From Wolbachia endosymbiont of Encarsia formosa (GTDB lineage: Bacteria; Pseudomonadota; Alphaproteobacteria; Rickettsiales; Anaplasmataceae): a stretch of 64,000 nt of DNA. The DNA lies in assembly GCF_039540065.1 (NCBI RefSeq), contig NZ_CP154278.1:682001-746000 (forward strand). The letters are read 5' to 3'. The notes below the pieces were generated by a model, which worked only from the letters and a program-made list of their open reading frames with translations, did no database searches and was not told the DNA's origin. This document shows, in pieces, positions 1-10,025 of the stretch (position 1 is its first letter; the number at the start of each line of letters is the position of its first letter). Position numbers and translations under genes: made by a program.

Positions 1-48
1 ACAGACCAGTTTGGGGGAGGGTGATTTGGAAAAAGTATAAACATACTT

Positions 49-249
49 TTGTTGATATTTAAAGTAGGGCTTGATACTTACTATAATTCTGGACGCATCA
101 AAGAAATACTAAAGGATTATTTCTTTTTTGATTATTTTTATCCAACTGCAGAACCTTGTTGTGAAGTTGGTAATGAAATGTATGAGTTGATAAAAATTAG
201 ATTTCTTTTAAACATCTTTGCGGTTTGTAGTAACTATCTGCATAGCTGA
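49..249 (+). CDS. possible hypothetical protein or gene remnant
   Basis: An open frame of 66 codons with a TTG start and no visible Shine-Dalgarno sequence. The same frame stays open to the left edge of the window apart from one TGA at 22-24, so this could be the tail of a larger gene that begins outside the window and is interrupted. The product has no motif I recognise. It may equally be chance coding in AT-rich DNA. Confidence 0.2.
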   Translation: MLIFKVGLDTYYNSGRIKEILKDYFFFDYFYPTAEPCCEVGNEMYELIKIRFLLNIFAVCSNYLHS

Positions 250-420
250 ATGGTAAAGGGGGGAACAAAGTAATCTAAAACATAGAGAAAATACGACGGT
301 GCTTGATACGTAGCTATTGCGATTTTATTCTCTTTTTGTAATTCTAATACTAGAATGATATTCTACTAGTGAAGTTTATTCTTTGATATATTAACTATAA
401 ATATAGAGAAGTCTTATTAA

Positions 421-639
421 ATAAAAAAGGTAAAAGAACCTATGAGTAGTAAAGTTTTGACTCTATATTACTGTAAGTGGTGCTGTAATAATGTTCTAAC
501 AAGAGTGACTTGGCTGAGTATAGAAAAAATTTAAAAAAACCGCTATAATTTTACGTAATCTACCAATAAACACCTAAGTTTTTACTGGATTTTGTGATTG
601 ATTCTGCAGGTCAAAAACAAATTTTGAGTCATAACTACT
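421..639 (-). ncRNA. candidate noncoding RNA, copy A
   Basis: On the minus strand this segment aligns with 37045-37277 (plus) over nearly its full length. Shared blocks include CTGCAGA, CAGTAAAAA, TATTGG.AGATTAC, TAAAATTATAGCGG, TTTTTTCTA, TCAGCC, ACATTATTACA and a final T-rich run after a short GG/CC hairpin (AGGT...ACCT, then T6 at 423-428). Both copies begin about 35 nt downstream of a TTGACA promoter. No reading frame is conserved between the copies, because they differ by indels that are not multiples of three and by early stops. This favours an RNA or regulatory unit over a gene. I do not recognise it as 6S, tmRNA, RNase P or SRP RNA. Confidence 0.4.
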
Positions 640-645
640 TTTAGT

Positions 646-673
646 GCTATAATAAAATAGAGAGGCTTGTCAA
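646..673 (-). promoter_or_regulatory. sigma70-type promoter for candidate RNA copy A
   Basis: Read on the minus strand: consensus TTGACA at 673-668, a 16-nt spacer, then TATAGC at 651-646. The homology with the second copy starts exactly at the TTGACA box, so the promoter is part of the duplicated unit. Confidence 0.45.
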
Positions 674-727
674 GTAAAGCTCTTTATTTCATCGGATGCG
701 CTGCCAAATTGTTATGCAAGCAAGTTT

Positions 728-1279
728 TTAGTTTTCGTATACTAGAAGTAATTCTTGTGCATTGGCCTTGATTATAGGAGGACATTCTCTATCATTTAAT
801 AATGAATGCAATATTTCAATTGCACCTTTAATGTCGTTATTATGTATCTTTACTACAGCGATAGCTTCTTGGCTTGAATAAGGGTACACTGCACTTGATT
901 CTAAATTATCAATTTTATCTTTATTTATTTTTTCATCGTTGGAGTGAAGTAAGCTCATTACCTCTAAGTATTGTGCTAACTCACGCAAAACATTAGGAGC
1001 ATCTTTATCATCTGCCAAATCATTATAAATAATAGATGATATGTCTGTTGGCATTGAATCTGAGATATGATTGAATGCGTGTTCAAAATTTGCTAAATAT
1101 CCCCAGTTTGAATCTATTTCTTCTAGAAGCGGCTTACTATCTTTTTTTAAGAATAATACTTCGTAAAATTTGTCACCTGCAGTTATAGATTGTTTTTTGT
1201 TATCAATGTTGCGCAATAAGTATAATGTGATGCCAACTAACATTGGTGCGAGTGCAAGCAGAAAGATGTATTTTTTCAT
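728..1279 (-). CDS. YfgM-like tetratricopeptide membrane protein
   Basis: A 183-residue protein with one N-terminal membrane segment (about residues 5-22) followed by a helical domain. It looks like the YfgM/TPR_21 family, periplasmic proteins of the SecYEG/BamB neighbourhood that assist export of envelope proteins. I chose the ATG at 1279 rather than the upstream one at 1345. It has GGA about 10 nt upstream and directly precedes the Lys-Lys-hydrophobic anchor, and the longer start would run into the rRNA promoter. The stretch AQYLEVMSLLH and the final LHSLLNDRECPPIIKANAQE fit the repeat helices. It is transcribed divergently from the 16S gene. The family call is moderate; no catalytic motif is expected. 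Confidence 0.55.
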   Translation of the reverse strand: MKKYIFLLALAPMLVGITLYLLRNIDNKKQSITAGDKFYEVLFLKKDSKPLLEEIDSNWGYLANFEHAFNHISDSMPTDISSIIYNDLADDKDAPNVLRELAQYLEVMSLLHSNDEKINKDKIDNLESSAVYPYSSQEAIAVVKIHNNDIKGAIEILHSLLNDRECPPIIKANAQELLLVYEN

Positions 1280-1338
1280 GGTAATATTCCAAATAGTTAT
1301 ATATTTATACATTAATGCTTTTGATTTGCAAAAACATA

Positions 1339-1367
1339 TTGACATAGTGATTATATCACATAATAAT
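1339..1367 (+). promoter_or_regulatory. 16S rRNA promoter
   Basis: A consensus TTGACA at 1339-1344, then a 16-17-nt spacer and TAATAA/AATAAT at 1361-1367. Transcription would start near 1374, about 35 nt before the processing stem that brackets the 16S gene. It lies in the divergent gap between the YfgM-like gene and rrs. Confidence 0.55.
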
Positions 1368-1409
1368 ATTCTTAGAGTTGTTTGAATAGTTGGAGATTAA
1401 AATATTTCT

Positions 1410-1434
1410 AAAGTAGAAATAAAGACAGCAGTAT
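1410..1434 (+). promoter_or_regulatory. 5' arm of the pre-16S RNase III processing stem
   Basis: These 25 bases are complementary to 3051-3075 with a single mismatch. The pair brackets the 16S gene, so the precursor can fold into the long stem that RNase III cleaves in other bacteria. The rnc gene is in this window at 20720. Confidence 0.75.
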
Positions 1435-1453
1435 TAAGCTAAATTATTTTTTG

Positions 1454-1493
1454 TCGGATTTATCCGATGTACCCTCAACCTTTTATAGGTTGA
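1454..1493 (+). promoter_or_regulatory. two short hairpins in the 16S leader
   Basis: TCGGAT-TT-ATCCGA at 1454-1467 and TCAACC-7 nt-GGTTGA at 1475-1493 are perfect inverted repeats lying between the processing stem and the 5' end of 16S. They could guide rRNA maturation or antitermination; the role is inferred from position only. Confidence 0.45.
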
Positions 1494-1499
1494 AGTCTA

Positions 1500-3002
<1,503 letters not shown>

Positions 3003-3050
3003 GGCTTTGTACGTAATTCACCATTTCAAATAATAGTGTCATTATGTACT

Positions 3051-3075
3051 ATACTGCTGTCTTTACTTCTACTTT
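3051..3075 (+). promoter_or_regulatory. 3' arm of the pre-16S RNase III processing stem
   Basis: Complementary to 1410-1434 at 24 of 25 positions. After it, a short AT-rich stretch leads into the sdhC start at 3105, so read-through transcription from the rRNA promoter into sdhC is possible; no strong terminator is visible. Confidence 0.75.
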
Positions 3076-3104
3076 ATTTTTTAATTTCTCGATAACGAAA
3101 TTTT

Positions 3105-3482
3105 ATGAGTAATAGGCCTCTTTCCCCGCATCTACAAATATATAAAGTACGAGTTACTAGTTTTTTTTCTATTATGCATAGATTGACTGGTATCTTGCTA
3201 TTTCTTTTATTAATCATACTTTCTTGGTATTTTATATTATATGTTTACTCCCCTAAGTTAGTTGTAGTAAGGTGCTTAAATGTATTATTGTTCACTCCCC
3301 TTGCTAAATTAGCTTATATCTTATGCTTTATAAGCTTTATGCATCATTTTCTTAATGGTATTCGTCATTTGCTGTGGGATGCTGGGCTTAATTTAGAAAT
3401 TGCTAGTGTTTCAAAAAGTGCTATGTTAGTAACAATAATGCTATTTCTTTCTACTATGGCTTTTTTATTTATGTGTATATGA
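3105..3482 (+). CDS. sdhC: succinate dehydrogenase cytochrome b556 subunit
   Basis: A 125-residue membrane anchor subunit of respiratory complex II, which passes electrons from succinate oxidation to ubiquinone. It opens with the family signature RPLSPHLQIYK and carries HRLTG near residue 26. The haem-binding segment HHFLNGIRHLLWD has the conserved His, Arg and Trp-Asp. Three hydrophobic segments are present and the length is normal for the family. The stop overlaps the sdhD start as ATGA, so the two anchors are translationally coupled. The catalytic genes sdhA and sdhB are not in this window. Confidence 0.93.
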   Translation: MSNRPLSPHLQIYKVRVTSFFSIMHRLTGILLFLLLIILSWYFILYVYSPKLVVVRCLNVLLFTPLAKLAYILCFISFMHHFLNGIRHLLWDAGLNLEIASVSKSAMLVTIMLFLSTMAFLFMCI

Positions 3483-3835
3483 GTCAATCTGTAAATTCAG
3501 TACATCATTGGTGGATCCAGCGTGTTTCTTCGGTAATTTTACTGTTCCTGTTTCCTTGGTTTATCTATTCGTTTTCTTGCACATTTTATACTGATAGTTC
3601 TTTGTCTTTTAGTGAGAAATTTATTAATTATCCACTAGAGCTTTTGTTTTTTGTTATACTGGTGTTTTGCATTTTTTGGCATGCAGTTCTCGGAATGCAG
3701 GTGGTGTGTGAAGATTATATAGACAGCGTACCTCTAAGAATTTTTACAATTACATGCATAAAATACTTATCAAGCATTACTTATATAGTACTTGCTTTTA
3801 CGACTTTTTTCTTTTATAGGCATATTTTCTTGTAA
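3479..3835 (+). CDS. sdhD: succinate dehydrogenase hydrophobic anchor subunit
   Basis: A 118-residue second membrane anchor of complex II, paired with SdhC. It contains HHWWIQRVSSVILL at the N-terminus and the haem/quinone-site segment WHAVLGMQVVCEDYI with the conserved His and Asp-Tyr, and has three membrane segments. The ATG at 3479 overlaps the sdhC stop by four bases. A GTG two codons earlier is possible but less likely given the overlap architecture. Confidence 0.9.
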   Translation: MSQSVNSVHHWWIQRVSSVILLFLFPWFIYSFSCTFYTDSSLSFSEKFINYPLELLFFVILVFCIFWHAVLGMQVVCEDYIDSVPLRIFTITCIKYLSSITYIVLAFTTFFFYRHIFL

Positions 3836-3911
3836 AATTGTTAGTTCTGTGTTAATATATTATTAGTTTACTAATTTTATTATTGAACTATAGCAATTTT
3901 GGTTTGACAAC

Positions 3912-5168
3912 ATGTTCAGAGTGTTAAAAAAAGGAGTAGCAGATTTTACGCTTAAAGCAAAAGGTTTATTTGCTTCATCTGAATCTCAAATTTATGTCAA
4001 GGATCTTAGAAAGGTAATGACATATACAGATGGAAGAAAATGCAAATATCCAAAGAATTACGATCAGATTGTAAAATCTGGGAAAATTACAGAAGATGAG
4101 AATAGTAATGGTGAAACTATATATAAACTTTTATATGGCAAGACAGACACAGATGGAAGAAAACAAAGTTTTGAATTGATTCTTGTCAAGGAAACGGACG
4201 ATAGGTCTTATTTTACTATTGATTTTTTAGTTAATCGGGAAAAAAACAAGGATGTTAAGCATGATGATGGCTACTATAAACCATTTGAGTTTTCAAAAAT
4301 CGATCTTGAAAAACACTTGCCGGTCTTTGAGGTTGATACTAAGTTACTTAGATTAACTAATTCTTCTTTTCTTGCTAAAAAAGGTTGCTTCATCAATGAT
4401 GACACGGGAGAAGTTGATGAGAAAGATAGAGATGAAAAAGGAAGAAATGGAGAATTATTATACACTAGTAATTACAAGAAGCTAAGCACCCATTTTTCAG
4501 AAATTAGAGATCAGGATGGTAATCTAGAGCTAGATAAAAGTCTTATATCTGTTCCTATCGTTTTTGTTACAAGCTTGGCTAAAGTTTGTACTAAATTGTT
4601 GACCTCTCCTCCTATAAAGTTATCGGAGTATTTAATAAGCAAACAAAACCCAATTGCAAAGTCTTTTGGATATCTTTTGTTCACCCCTGCAATGGCAGTA
4701 AAAAATTTAGTAAATATGGGAGCTACCATACTTAAGGCTCCAATTTTATTATTTGTAGCAGATAAGAAGAAGTATGGTGATGCTTATCTTACTATGTGGA
4801 AACACCAATTGAAAGAATGTTGGAAAGAAGTAAAAAGCAACTTTAATGTTGTTACAAATGGGGAAAGGCCAAAGCCGAAGCAGAAGGATCATAAGCCACT
4901 TAGCATAGCGGGTACATGGAAAGAGCTTAACGCTAGAAAATCAGATATTGAAAAAAACTTAGAGAAGGGGTTGAGCAAAAATAGTCAAAGTATAGACAAA
5001 TCTAGAGAACTAGGTTTTGGAGAAAGCTTAAAGGAAAAGTTGCAAAACAAAACTGATGAAAAAGTAGCTGCAGCCGTTAATCAAAAAAGCAACACTCCTT
5101 ATATTGATAGAGAGATAGAAAGAAGACAAGACTCATCACGAAATGTAGGGACTCCATCACGCTCGTAG
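3912..5168 (+). CDS. hypothetical protein with a central hydrophobic region
   Basis: A 418-residue protein I do not recognise. The first 210 residues are polar and may be a globular domain. Residues about 212-232 and 253-285 are hydrophobic, and the last 130 residues are basic and glutamine/lysine/serine-rich, likely disordered or coiled. This layout (polar head, hydrophobic hairpin, charged tail) is common among Wolbachia candidate secreted or membrane proteins, but no effector signature is visible. No Shine-Dalgarno sequence is seen before the ATG. It stands alone between sdhD and manC. Composition and codon use look like the neighbours. Confidence 0.6.
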   Translation: MFRVLKKGVADFTLKAKGLFASSESQIYVKDLRKVMTYTDGRKCKYPKNYDQIVKSGKITEDENSNGETIYKLLYGKTDTDGRKQSFELILVKETDDRSYFTIDFLVNREKNKDVKHDDGYYKPFEFSKIDLEKHLPVFEVDTKLLRLTNSSFLAKKGCFINDDTGEVDEKDRDEKGRNGELLYTSNYKKLSTHFSEIRDQDGNLELDKSLISVPIVFVTSLAKVCTKLLTSPPIKLSEYLISKQNPIAKSFGYLLFTPAMAVKNLVNMGATILKAPILLFVADKKKYGDAYLTMWKHQLKECWKEVKSNFNVVTNGERPKPKQKDHKPLSIAGTWKELNARKSDIEKNLEKGLSKNSQSIDKSRELGFGESLKEKLQNKTDEKVAAAVNQKSNTPYIDREIERRQDSSRNVGTPSRS

Positions 5169-5277
5169 TCAACCATCACTTTAAATTACTTTTTACTTTA
5201 ATCATCTCACAATAAAAACTTGCATGCATTTTGCCGTTAGTATAAGATATTAATCAAATAATTAATATCTTAATTAA

Positions 5278-6579
5278 ATGCGCCCTGTAATACTGTGTGG
5301 TGGTAGTGGCAGCAGACTTTGGCCTCTATCTAAGCCAAAGCAATTTCAGAAAATATTTAGTCAGAATACTATGTTTCACAACACTTTGTTGAGGCTAAAA
5401 GGCGATTATATGCCACCCATCATTACCACAAATATACAATATGAGTCATTATTGATGCAGGAATTACATTCATTACAGGAATGTAAAGTAGTTTTTGAAC
5501 CAGTTAAAATTGGGACAGCGGCAGCAACACTAATTGCTGTGCTTCTCTGCGATAGGAACGAGACAATCTTAGTTCTGCCTTCAGACCATTTTATAGGTGA
5601 TTTGAATAGTTTTTATGTTTCTATTGAGAAAGCGTCTAAGCTAGCCTCTGAAACTGACTCTATAGTCACTTTTGGGGTAAAGCATCATGAATTCAATTAT
5701 GAATACGGCTATATAAATGCAGTATATGGTCAGAAAGAAAAATGTCATATAGTAAAAGATTTTACAGAAAAACCCGAGCGTAAGGTAAGTAACGATCATT
5801 ATTGGAACTCTGGAATATTTGTGTTTAGAGCAAAACGCTATATAGATGAGATAAAAAAAATTGCTCCGACTCTCTATAATTTATGTTGTGAAAGTATGAA
5901 GCATTTTGTATCACGAGAGAGATTTCTGTATTTAGAACAGCAAAATTGTGCAGGAATGGGTGATACATCTATTGATCACCTAGTGATAGAAAAAGCAGAA
6001 AATATTGTAATGATAGAAGCCAATTTCGATTGGATGGATGTTGGCACTTGGGGTTCAGTTTTAGAGTTAAGTAAGAGATTTAATAAGAATTTTGAGTCGT
6101 TTCAAGCTGTAACCAAAGGAAGAGAGCCAGTTTTGATGACAGAAAATGATGCAAAAAATTTACTAGGTAGAGTTTATAAACGGCCAAGTAAGAGCCTAAT
6201 GTTGTTCATTAATAAAGTTAAGGAAGTAAAGCCAATAAGGAAAGAGATTAAGCCATGGGGATTTTATAGTGTAGTTTTAATGGGCAAGGATTTTCTTATA
6301 AAATACCTTTTTATAAATCCACTGAGCTGCACTTCTAAGCAATTTCACCACTATAGAGATGAGTACCATATAATACTATCAGGGGTTGGATGCGTGAGTT
6401 TAGATGACAAAACATATGCTATAACAAAAAATCATGTAGTAGAGATTCCAAGGAAGGTGTTTCATAAAATTGAGAATAAAAGTACAAGATTTCCTCTTGA
6501 GATAGTTGAGTTTCAGGTAGGAAAGTTTTTATCTGATAATGATATAGTAAGATTGGACGATATATATGGAAGGTCTTAA
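5278..6579 (+). CDS. manC: mannose-1-phosphate guanylyltransferase with mannose-6-phosphate isomerase-type cupin domain
   Basis: A 433-residue protein. The N-terminal nucleotidyltransferase (about 1-270) makes GDP-mannose from mannose-1-P and GTP. It shows CGGSGSRLWPLSKPKQF at residues 7-23, VLPSDH, FTEKP, NSGIFVF and DWMDVGTW. The C-terminal cupin (about 310-430) has KPWGFY, QFHHYRDEYHIILSG with metal-binding histidines, and EIPRKVFHKIEN. The loop between WPLS and PKQF is a few residues shorter than in most ManC proteins. No phosphomannomutase, GDP-mannose dehydratase or sugar transferase is adjacent, so the fate of GDP-mannose in this organism is not shown here. The enzyme is likely cytoplasmic. 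Confidence 0.88.
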   Translation: MRPVILCGGSGSRLWPLSKPKQFQKIFSQNTMFHNTLLRLKGDYMPPIITTNIQYESLLMQELHSLQECKVVFEPVKIGTAAATLIAVLLCDRNETILVLPSDHFIGDLNSFYVSIEKASKLASETDSIVTFGVKHHEFNYEYGYINAVYGQKEKCHIVKDFTEKPERKVSNDHYWNSGIFVFRAKRYIDEIKKIAPTLYNLCCESMKHFVSRERFLYLEQQNCAGMGDTSIDHLVIEKAENIVMIEANFDWMDVGTWGSVLELSKRFNKNFESFQAVTKGREPVLMTENDAKNLLGRVYKRPSKSLMLFINKVKEVKPIRKEIKPWGFYSVVLMGKDFLIKYLFINPLSCTSKQFHHYRDEYHIILSGVGCVSLDDKTYAITKNHVVEIPRKVFHKIENKSTRFPLEIVEFQVGKFLSDNDIVRLDDIYGRS

Positions 6580-6695
6580 TATATAATATTGAATATATTC
6601 TATAAGCTTGCTAAATTTAGACAACCTAATTTGAGGTAAAGGAAAAATTACAGTTATATGAAGCATAAAAAGTATGATATTTAAATCTTAGTATA

Positions 6696-7925
6696 ATGTC
6701 TATTGCCTTTGAATTTACTATGGCTATTCGCTATTTGCGAGCAAAGAATTCTAGATTTTGCTCTATAATGGCCTTGTTTTCTATTATTGGTATTGCTCTT
6801 GGAGTTGCAACGCTAATAGTAGTAATGTCTGTAATGAATGGGTTCAGAGCAAAGCTGCTCGACTCTGTACTTGGCATTAATGGTCATATTAATGTTTACT
6901 TTGATAGAAGCATAAATTCAGATTACCACGCAGTGTTAAAATCTATTGAGAAAATCCCAGGTGTATTAAAAGCTACTTCTATGACCAATGATCAAGTGAT
7001 CGTTGCAGCAAATGGTGGAATTGTGGGTAGCGTAGTCCGTGGTGTGTCAACTAAAGACTTACTTAATAATACTACCGTTAAGAATAATGTAATTATGGGT
7101 AACGTGAAAAAATTCGATGAAGGTATCATAATAGGGGCAAGATTAGCAGAAGCTTTGAATATTGATTATGGTGATAACATTATGCTTATATCACCTGAAG
7201 GATTTGACGCATTGTCTGGTGAAATACCAAAAATTAAAGAATATAAAGTTGTAGCAATATTTGATATGGGTATGTTTGAGTATGATAATACTTTGGTGTA
7301 TATGCCCATAAAGTCAGCTCAAGCTTTTTTTAATTATAAAGATAATGTGAGAAGTATAGAAGTGTTTGTAGATGATATTGCTATGGCTAATAAGCTAGCA
7401 AACGCTATAGCAAAAGAAACAGGAATGAGAGCTGAAAGTTGGCAATCTCAGCAAAGCCATTATGTTAATGCTTTAAAGACTGAAAGAAATGTGATGTTTT
7501 TAATTCTTACTTTAATTATAGTTGTAGCAGCATTCAATATTGTTTCAAGTTTGATGATGATAGTGCAAGAAAAGAAATCTGCAATTGCAATTATGCGTAC
7601 GTTTGGTGCAACAAGCGGAAGTATTATGCGCATATTTTGTGCTTGTGGATTGCTCATTGGTTTCACAGGGACTTGTCTTGGCTCTATTATAGGGGTTGTT
7701 TTTTCTCTCAATATTGAAAATATTAGAGTGTTTTTAGAAAACATTACCAACATCAAGCTGTTTGATCCCATGATATACTTTTTTTCAAGTTTGCCAGTGA
7801 TATTAGTCTCTCAAGATGTAGTGAACATTTCTGCGCTTGCATTGTTCTTATCATTTTTAGCGACAATTCCTCCTGCATTGAAGGCAGCTGCGCAAGATCC
7901 TGTGGAGATATTACGTTATGAATGA
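6696..7925 (+). CDS. lolC: lipoprotein-releasing ABC transporter permease (LolC/LolE family)
   Basis: A 409-residue inner-membrane permease of the LolCDE machine that releases lipoproteins from the inner membrane for LolA. It has an N-terminal membrane helix in SIIGIALGVATLIVVMSVMNGF, a periplasmic MacB-like domain of about 210 residues, and three C-terminal helices including AIMRTFGATSGSIMRIF. It ends in the typical PAxxAAxxDPVEILRYE. Whether it is the LolC or LolE paralogue cannot be decided. The stop overlaps the next start by eight bases, which places it first in an overlapping three-gene operon. Confidence 0.88.
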   Translation: MSIAFEFTMAIRYLRAKNSRFCSIMALFSIIGIALGVATLIVVMSVMNGFRAKLLDSVLGINGHINVYFDRSINSDYHAVLKSIEKIPGVLKATSMTNDQVIVAANGGIVGSVVRGVSTKDLLNNTTVKNNVIMGNVKKFDEGIIIGARLAEALNIDYGDNIMLISPEGFDALSGEIPKIKEYKVVAIFDMGMFEYDNTLVYMPIKSAQAFFNYKDNVRSIEVFVDDIAMANKLANAIAKETGMRAESWQSQQSHYVNALKTERNVMFLILTLIIVVAAFNIVSSLMMIVQEKKSAIAIMRTFGATSGSIMRIFCACGLLIGFTGTCLGSIIGVVFSLNIENIRVFLENITNIKLFDPMIYFFSSLPVILVSQDVVNISALALFLSFLATIPPALKAAAQDPVEILRYE

Positions 7926-8649
7926 TACTTGGAAAAAATGCATAGGTTGGTCCTTAATTATATTGTTGTTTGTTAGCTATATTGCAATAAATGACATAAT
8001 ATTTTTTAAAATAAACCAACAAGAAAGTGAAGGCAGTATGAATGTTTTAACGGAAAAGATAGATGAACTTAGAACGTTGCTTGAAGTGAATCAATCTAGG
8101 GTAGAAAAAAGGATATTTGACTTAAAGAGAAATCTGCACACTCAATGTGAGCAAGGTGATGGTAGTTTAAGGCACAAGAACCTTGCAAAGTTGCTGCTAC
8201 TTGTGATTAAGATGAAGAATTCGTTATTGCGAGAAGTGAAGTTTGATAATCATATAAATTCAATAAAGCCTTTGATATCAGAGCTTGACGATCCAGAAAT
8301 AGAAAATGCAGTGAGTGAACTGGAAAATTTGAAAGAAGTAGATACTTTACACGAGTTAAAATTATCTTTTGAGAAGAATGTTACTGTTATTAACTGCAAT
8401 AAAAGTAACTTGTTTAAAAAAATCATTTCAAATTGGATAAAGATAGATGATCGTAGTGATCCACTCAGGTTAAAGCTTGCAGAAATTGAAGAATTAATAA
8501 GCGATAATGATTGGCAGAGCATAGCTACTACAATAGGTGACTTAACACATCCAGAATTCAAACCATGGCTTAATAAATTGAATGATTTTATTGTAGCTTT
8601 CAAGAATACTTCAATAATATATCGTCACTTATTACAATACATCTCATGA
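7918..8649 (+). CDS. mitofilin/COG4223-like single-span coiled-coil protein
   Basis: A 243-residue protein with a single N-terminal membrane span (about 9-30) and a long helical, coiled-coil-like periplasmic part that starts near residue 38. In alphaproteobacteria a protein of this shape sits directly before the HemY-like gene and is regarded as a relative of mitochondrial mitofilin/Mic60, which shapes inner membranes. That context, with start overlap into the HemY-like gene (ATGA at 8646), is the main evidence because the sequence itself is poorly conserved. It is shorter than typical members. Confidence 0.55.
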   Translation: MNDTWKKCIGWSLIILLFVSYIAINDIIFFKINQQESEGSMNVLTEKIDELRTLLEVNQSRVEKRIFDLKRNLHTQCEQGDGSLRHKNLAKLLLLVIKMKNSLLREVKFDNHINSIKPLISELDDPEIENAVSELENLKEVDTLHELKLSFEKNVTVINCNKSNLFKKIISNWIKIDDRSDPLRLKLAEIEELISDNDWQSIATTIGDLTHPEFKPWLNKLNDFIVAFKNTSIIYRHLLQYIS

Positions 8650-9866
8650 TTTATTTTATAATTTTTGCTTTTTCGTTTTTATTTGGCATATGGATCAAGG
8701 TAAGTGGTGAAGTAATAAAATTGGAATTAGGCAATTACACTATAAGTATTGATCTATATTTCGTTATTCTTGCTTGCGTAGTCTTATTATTTTTATTGAT
8801 TGCAGTTGCACGTTTTTGTTCTTCTATTTCATCAACATTTGCTAACATAAAAAATAGAAGAAGAAGTAGGGAAGAATTGCTTCTCTTTGAAGCTTTCTTT
8901 AGCTTAGACTTAGGTAATATAGAGAACACCAATAAACTAATTAAAAATCTAAATGAAGAAAGTGGTAAATTATCTTTAGTAAAGCTCTTTAATTCAGGTA
9001 AAACGGGAAATTACAGCTTTTTCAGCCATAATTTAACGAGTATTGCAAGTAAAAATCGCAACTTAGCTCTACTTCTGATCAATAAACTGATTATTCACCT
9101 AAAGCAAGAAAGGTTAGTCTTTCAAAAATTTATAGAATATTGCTCTAGTTCAATTAATGATAAAATTTTGTCTATTCCCTTTCAAATAGAGCATTGTATA
9201 TTGCAAGAAGATTGGATAAATGCAATTTCAAAGTTAAAGGAAGCTATCAAATTCAATATTTTTCTTCCCTTTGATCGTAAAAAGATGTTAGCGGTTTTTT
9301 ATTGCGCTTTAGCAAAGCAATACGAAAGTAAAGGAAGTTTTTACAAAGCTATAGATTATTTAGCTAAAGCACAAAGTTATTATGCAACTTTTCAGCCCAT
9401 CAATTATTTAAAGGCAGAATTATATATCAAGCTTGAAAAAATCAAAAAAGCTTCCACAGTATTAGAGGAAGAGTATAGAGTAAATCCTACTCCTCAATCA
9501 GCTAGAATGTATATCAAGTTAAATAATAAAGGCGCTGAAAGACTATATAACTTACGCCCTGATTATTATTTTAGTTATTGCTTGCTTGCTTTGTCTTCAA
9601 TTAGCTTGGGGAAATATGATCTTGCAAGTCAGCATTTAGATATTGCTATGAAAAAAGCTAATTACATATCAATCTACCTTGTTATGGTACAGCTCAAGAT
9701 TATGTTGCAAGAGTATGATCAAGCAATTTATTGGTTAAACAGGATGGACTCAGAAGCTGTGCCTGATCCAGGTTGGAAATGTGCTGATTGTAATAAAGAG
9801 CTAAAGCAATGGGATTATAAGTGCTCAAGTTGTAATAGTCTTAATTGTATTTACCTTATATTATAA
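8646..9866 (+). CDS. HemY-like membrane TPR protein with C-terminal zinc ribbon
   Basis: A 406-residue protein of the HemY N-terminal/TPR family, found beside haem-biosynthesis genes in proteobacteria; its exact role is unsettled. Two N-terminal membrane segments (about 1-15 and 32-58) precede a series of TPR-like helical repeats, for example YKAIDYLAKAQSYYATFQP and YSFFSHNLTSIAS. The end has two CxxC pairs in WKCADCNKELKQWDYKCSSC, a small zinc ribbon as in other alphaproteobacterial members. It overlaps the mitofilin-like gene by four bases. It is not the protoporphyrinogen oxidase that shares the name HemY. Confidence 0.75.
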   Translation: MIYFIIFAFSFLFGIWIKVSGEVIKLELGNYTISIDLYFVILACVVLLFLLIAVARFCSSISSTFANIKNRRRSREELLLFEAFFSLDLGNIENTNKLIKNLNEESGKLSLVKLFNSGKTGNYSFFSHNLTSIASKNRNLALLLINKLIIHLKQERLVFQKFIEYCSSSINDKILSIPFQIEHCILQEDWINAISKLKEAIKFNIFLPFDRKKMLAVFYCALAKQYESKGSFYKAIDYLAKAQSYYATFQPINYLKAELYIKLEKIKKASTVLEEEYRVNPTPQSARMYIKLNNKGAERLYNLRPDYYFSYCLLALSSISLGKYDLASQHLDIAMKKANYISIYLVMVQLKIMLQEYDQAIYWLNRMDSEAVPDPGWKCADCNKELKQWDYKCSSCNSLNCIYLIL

Positions 9867-9971
9867 GACTCCATAAGGTGTGATACTTTTACATCGAGAT
9901 TGCTTTAATATATCTCAAAACAGTAAATCTGTGAGTTTCTTAGTTAGGTTTGACTCCAATGTCAAAAAAAC

Positions 9972-10000
9972 TTGTTTTTAGACATTACCAGTTATATATT
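9972..10000 (+). promoter_or_regulatory. possible atpG promoter
   Basis: TTGTTT at 9972-9977, a 17-nt spacer and TATATT at 9995-10000, about 25 nt before the atpG start. The match is fair for an AT-rich genome, so chance is possible. Confidence 0.3.
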
Positions 10001-10025
10001 TTAATAAATTAGAATTATATACAAA

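Larger units (their letters stand above)
250..727. other. non-coding stretch left of the YfgM-like gene
   Basis: No open reading frame of useful length is present. Its recognisable content is the minus-strand promoter at 646-673 and the candidate RNA at 421-639, both matching a second copy near 37010-37277. Nothing else stands out between 250 and 420. Confidence 0.5.

Noticed and set aside
3083-3102. Intrinsic terminator between 16S and sdhC
   Set aside because: The AATTT/AAATT hairpin is weak, with a bulge and only four Ts after it, so I do not call it a terminator.
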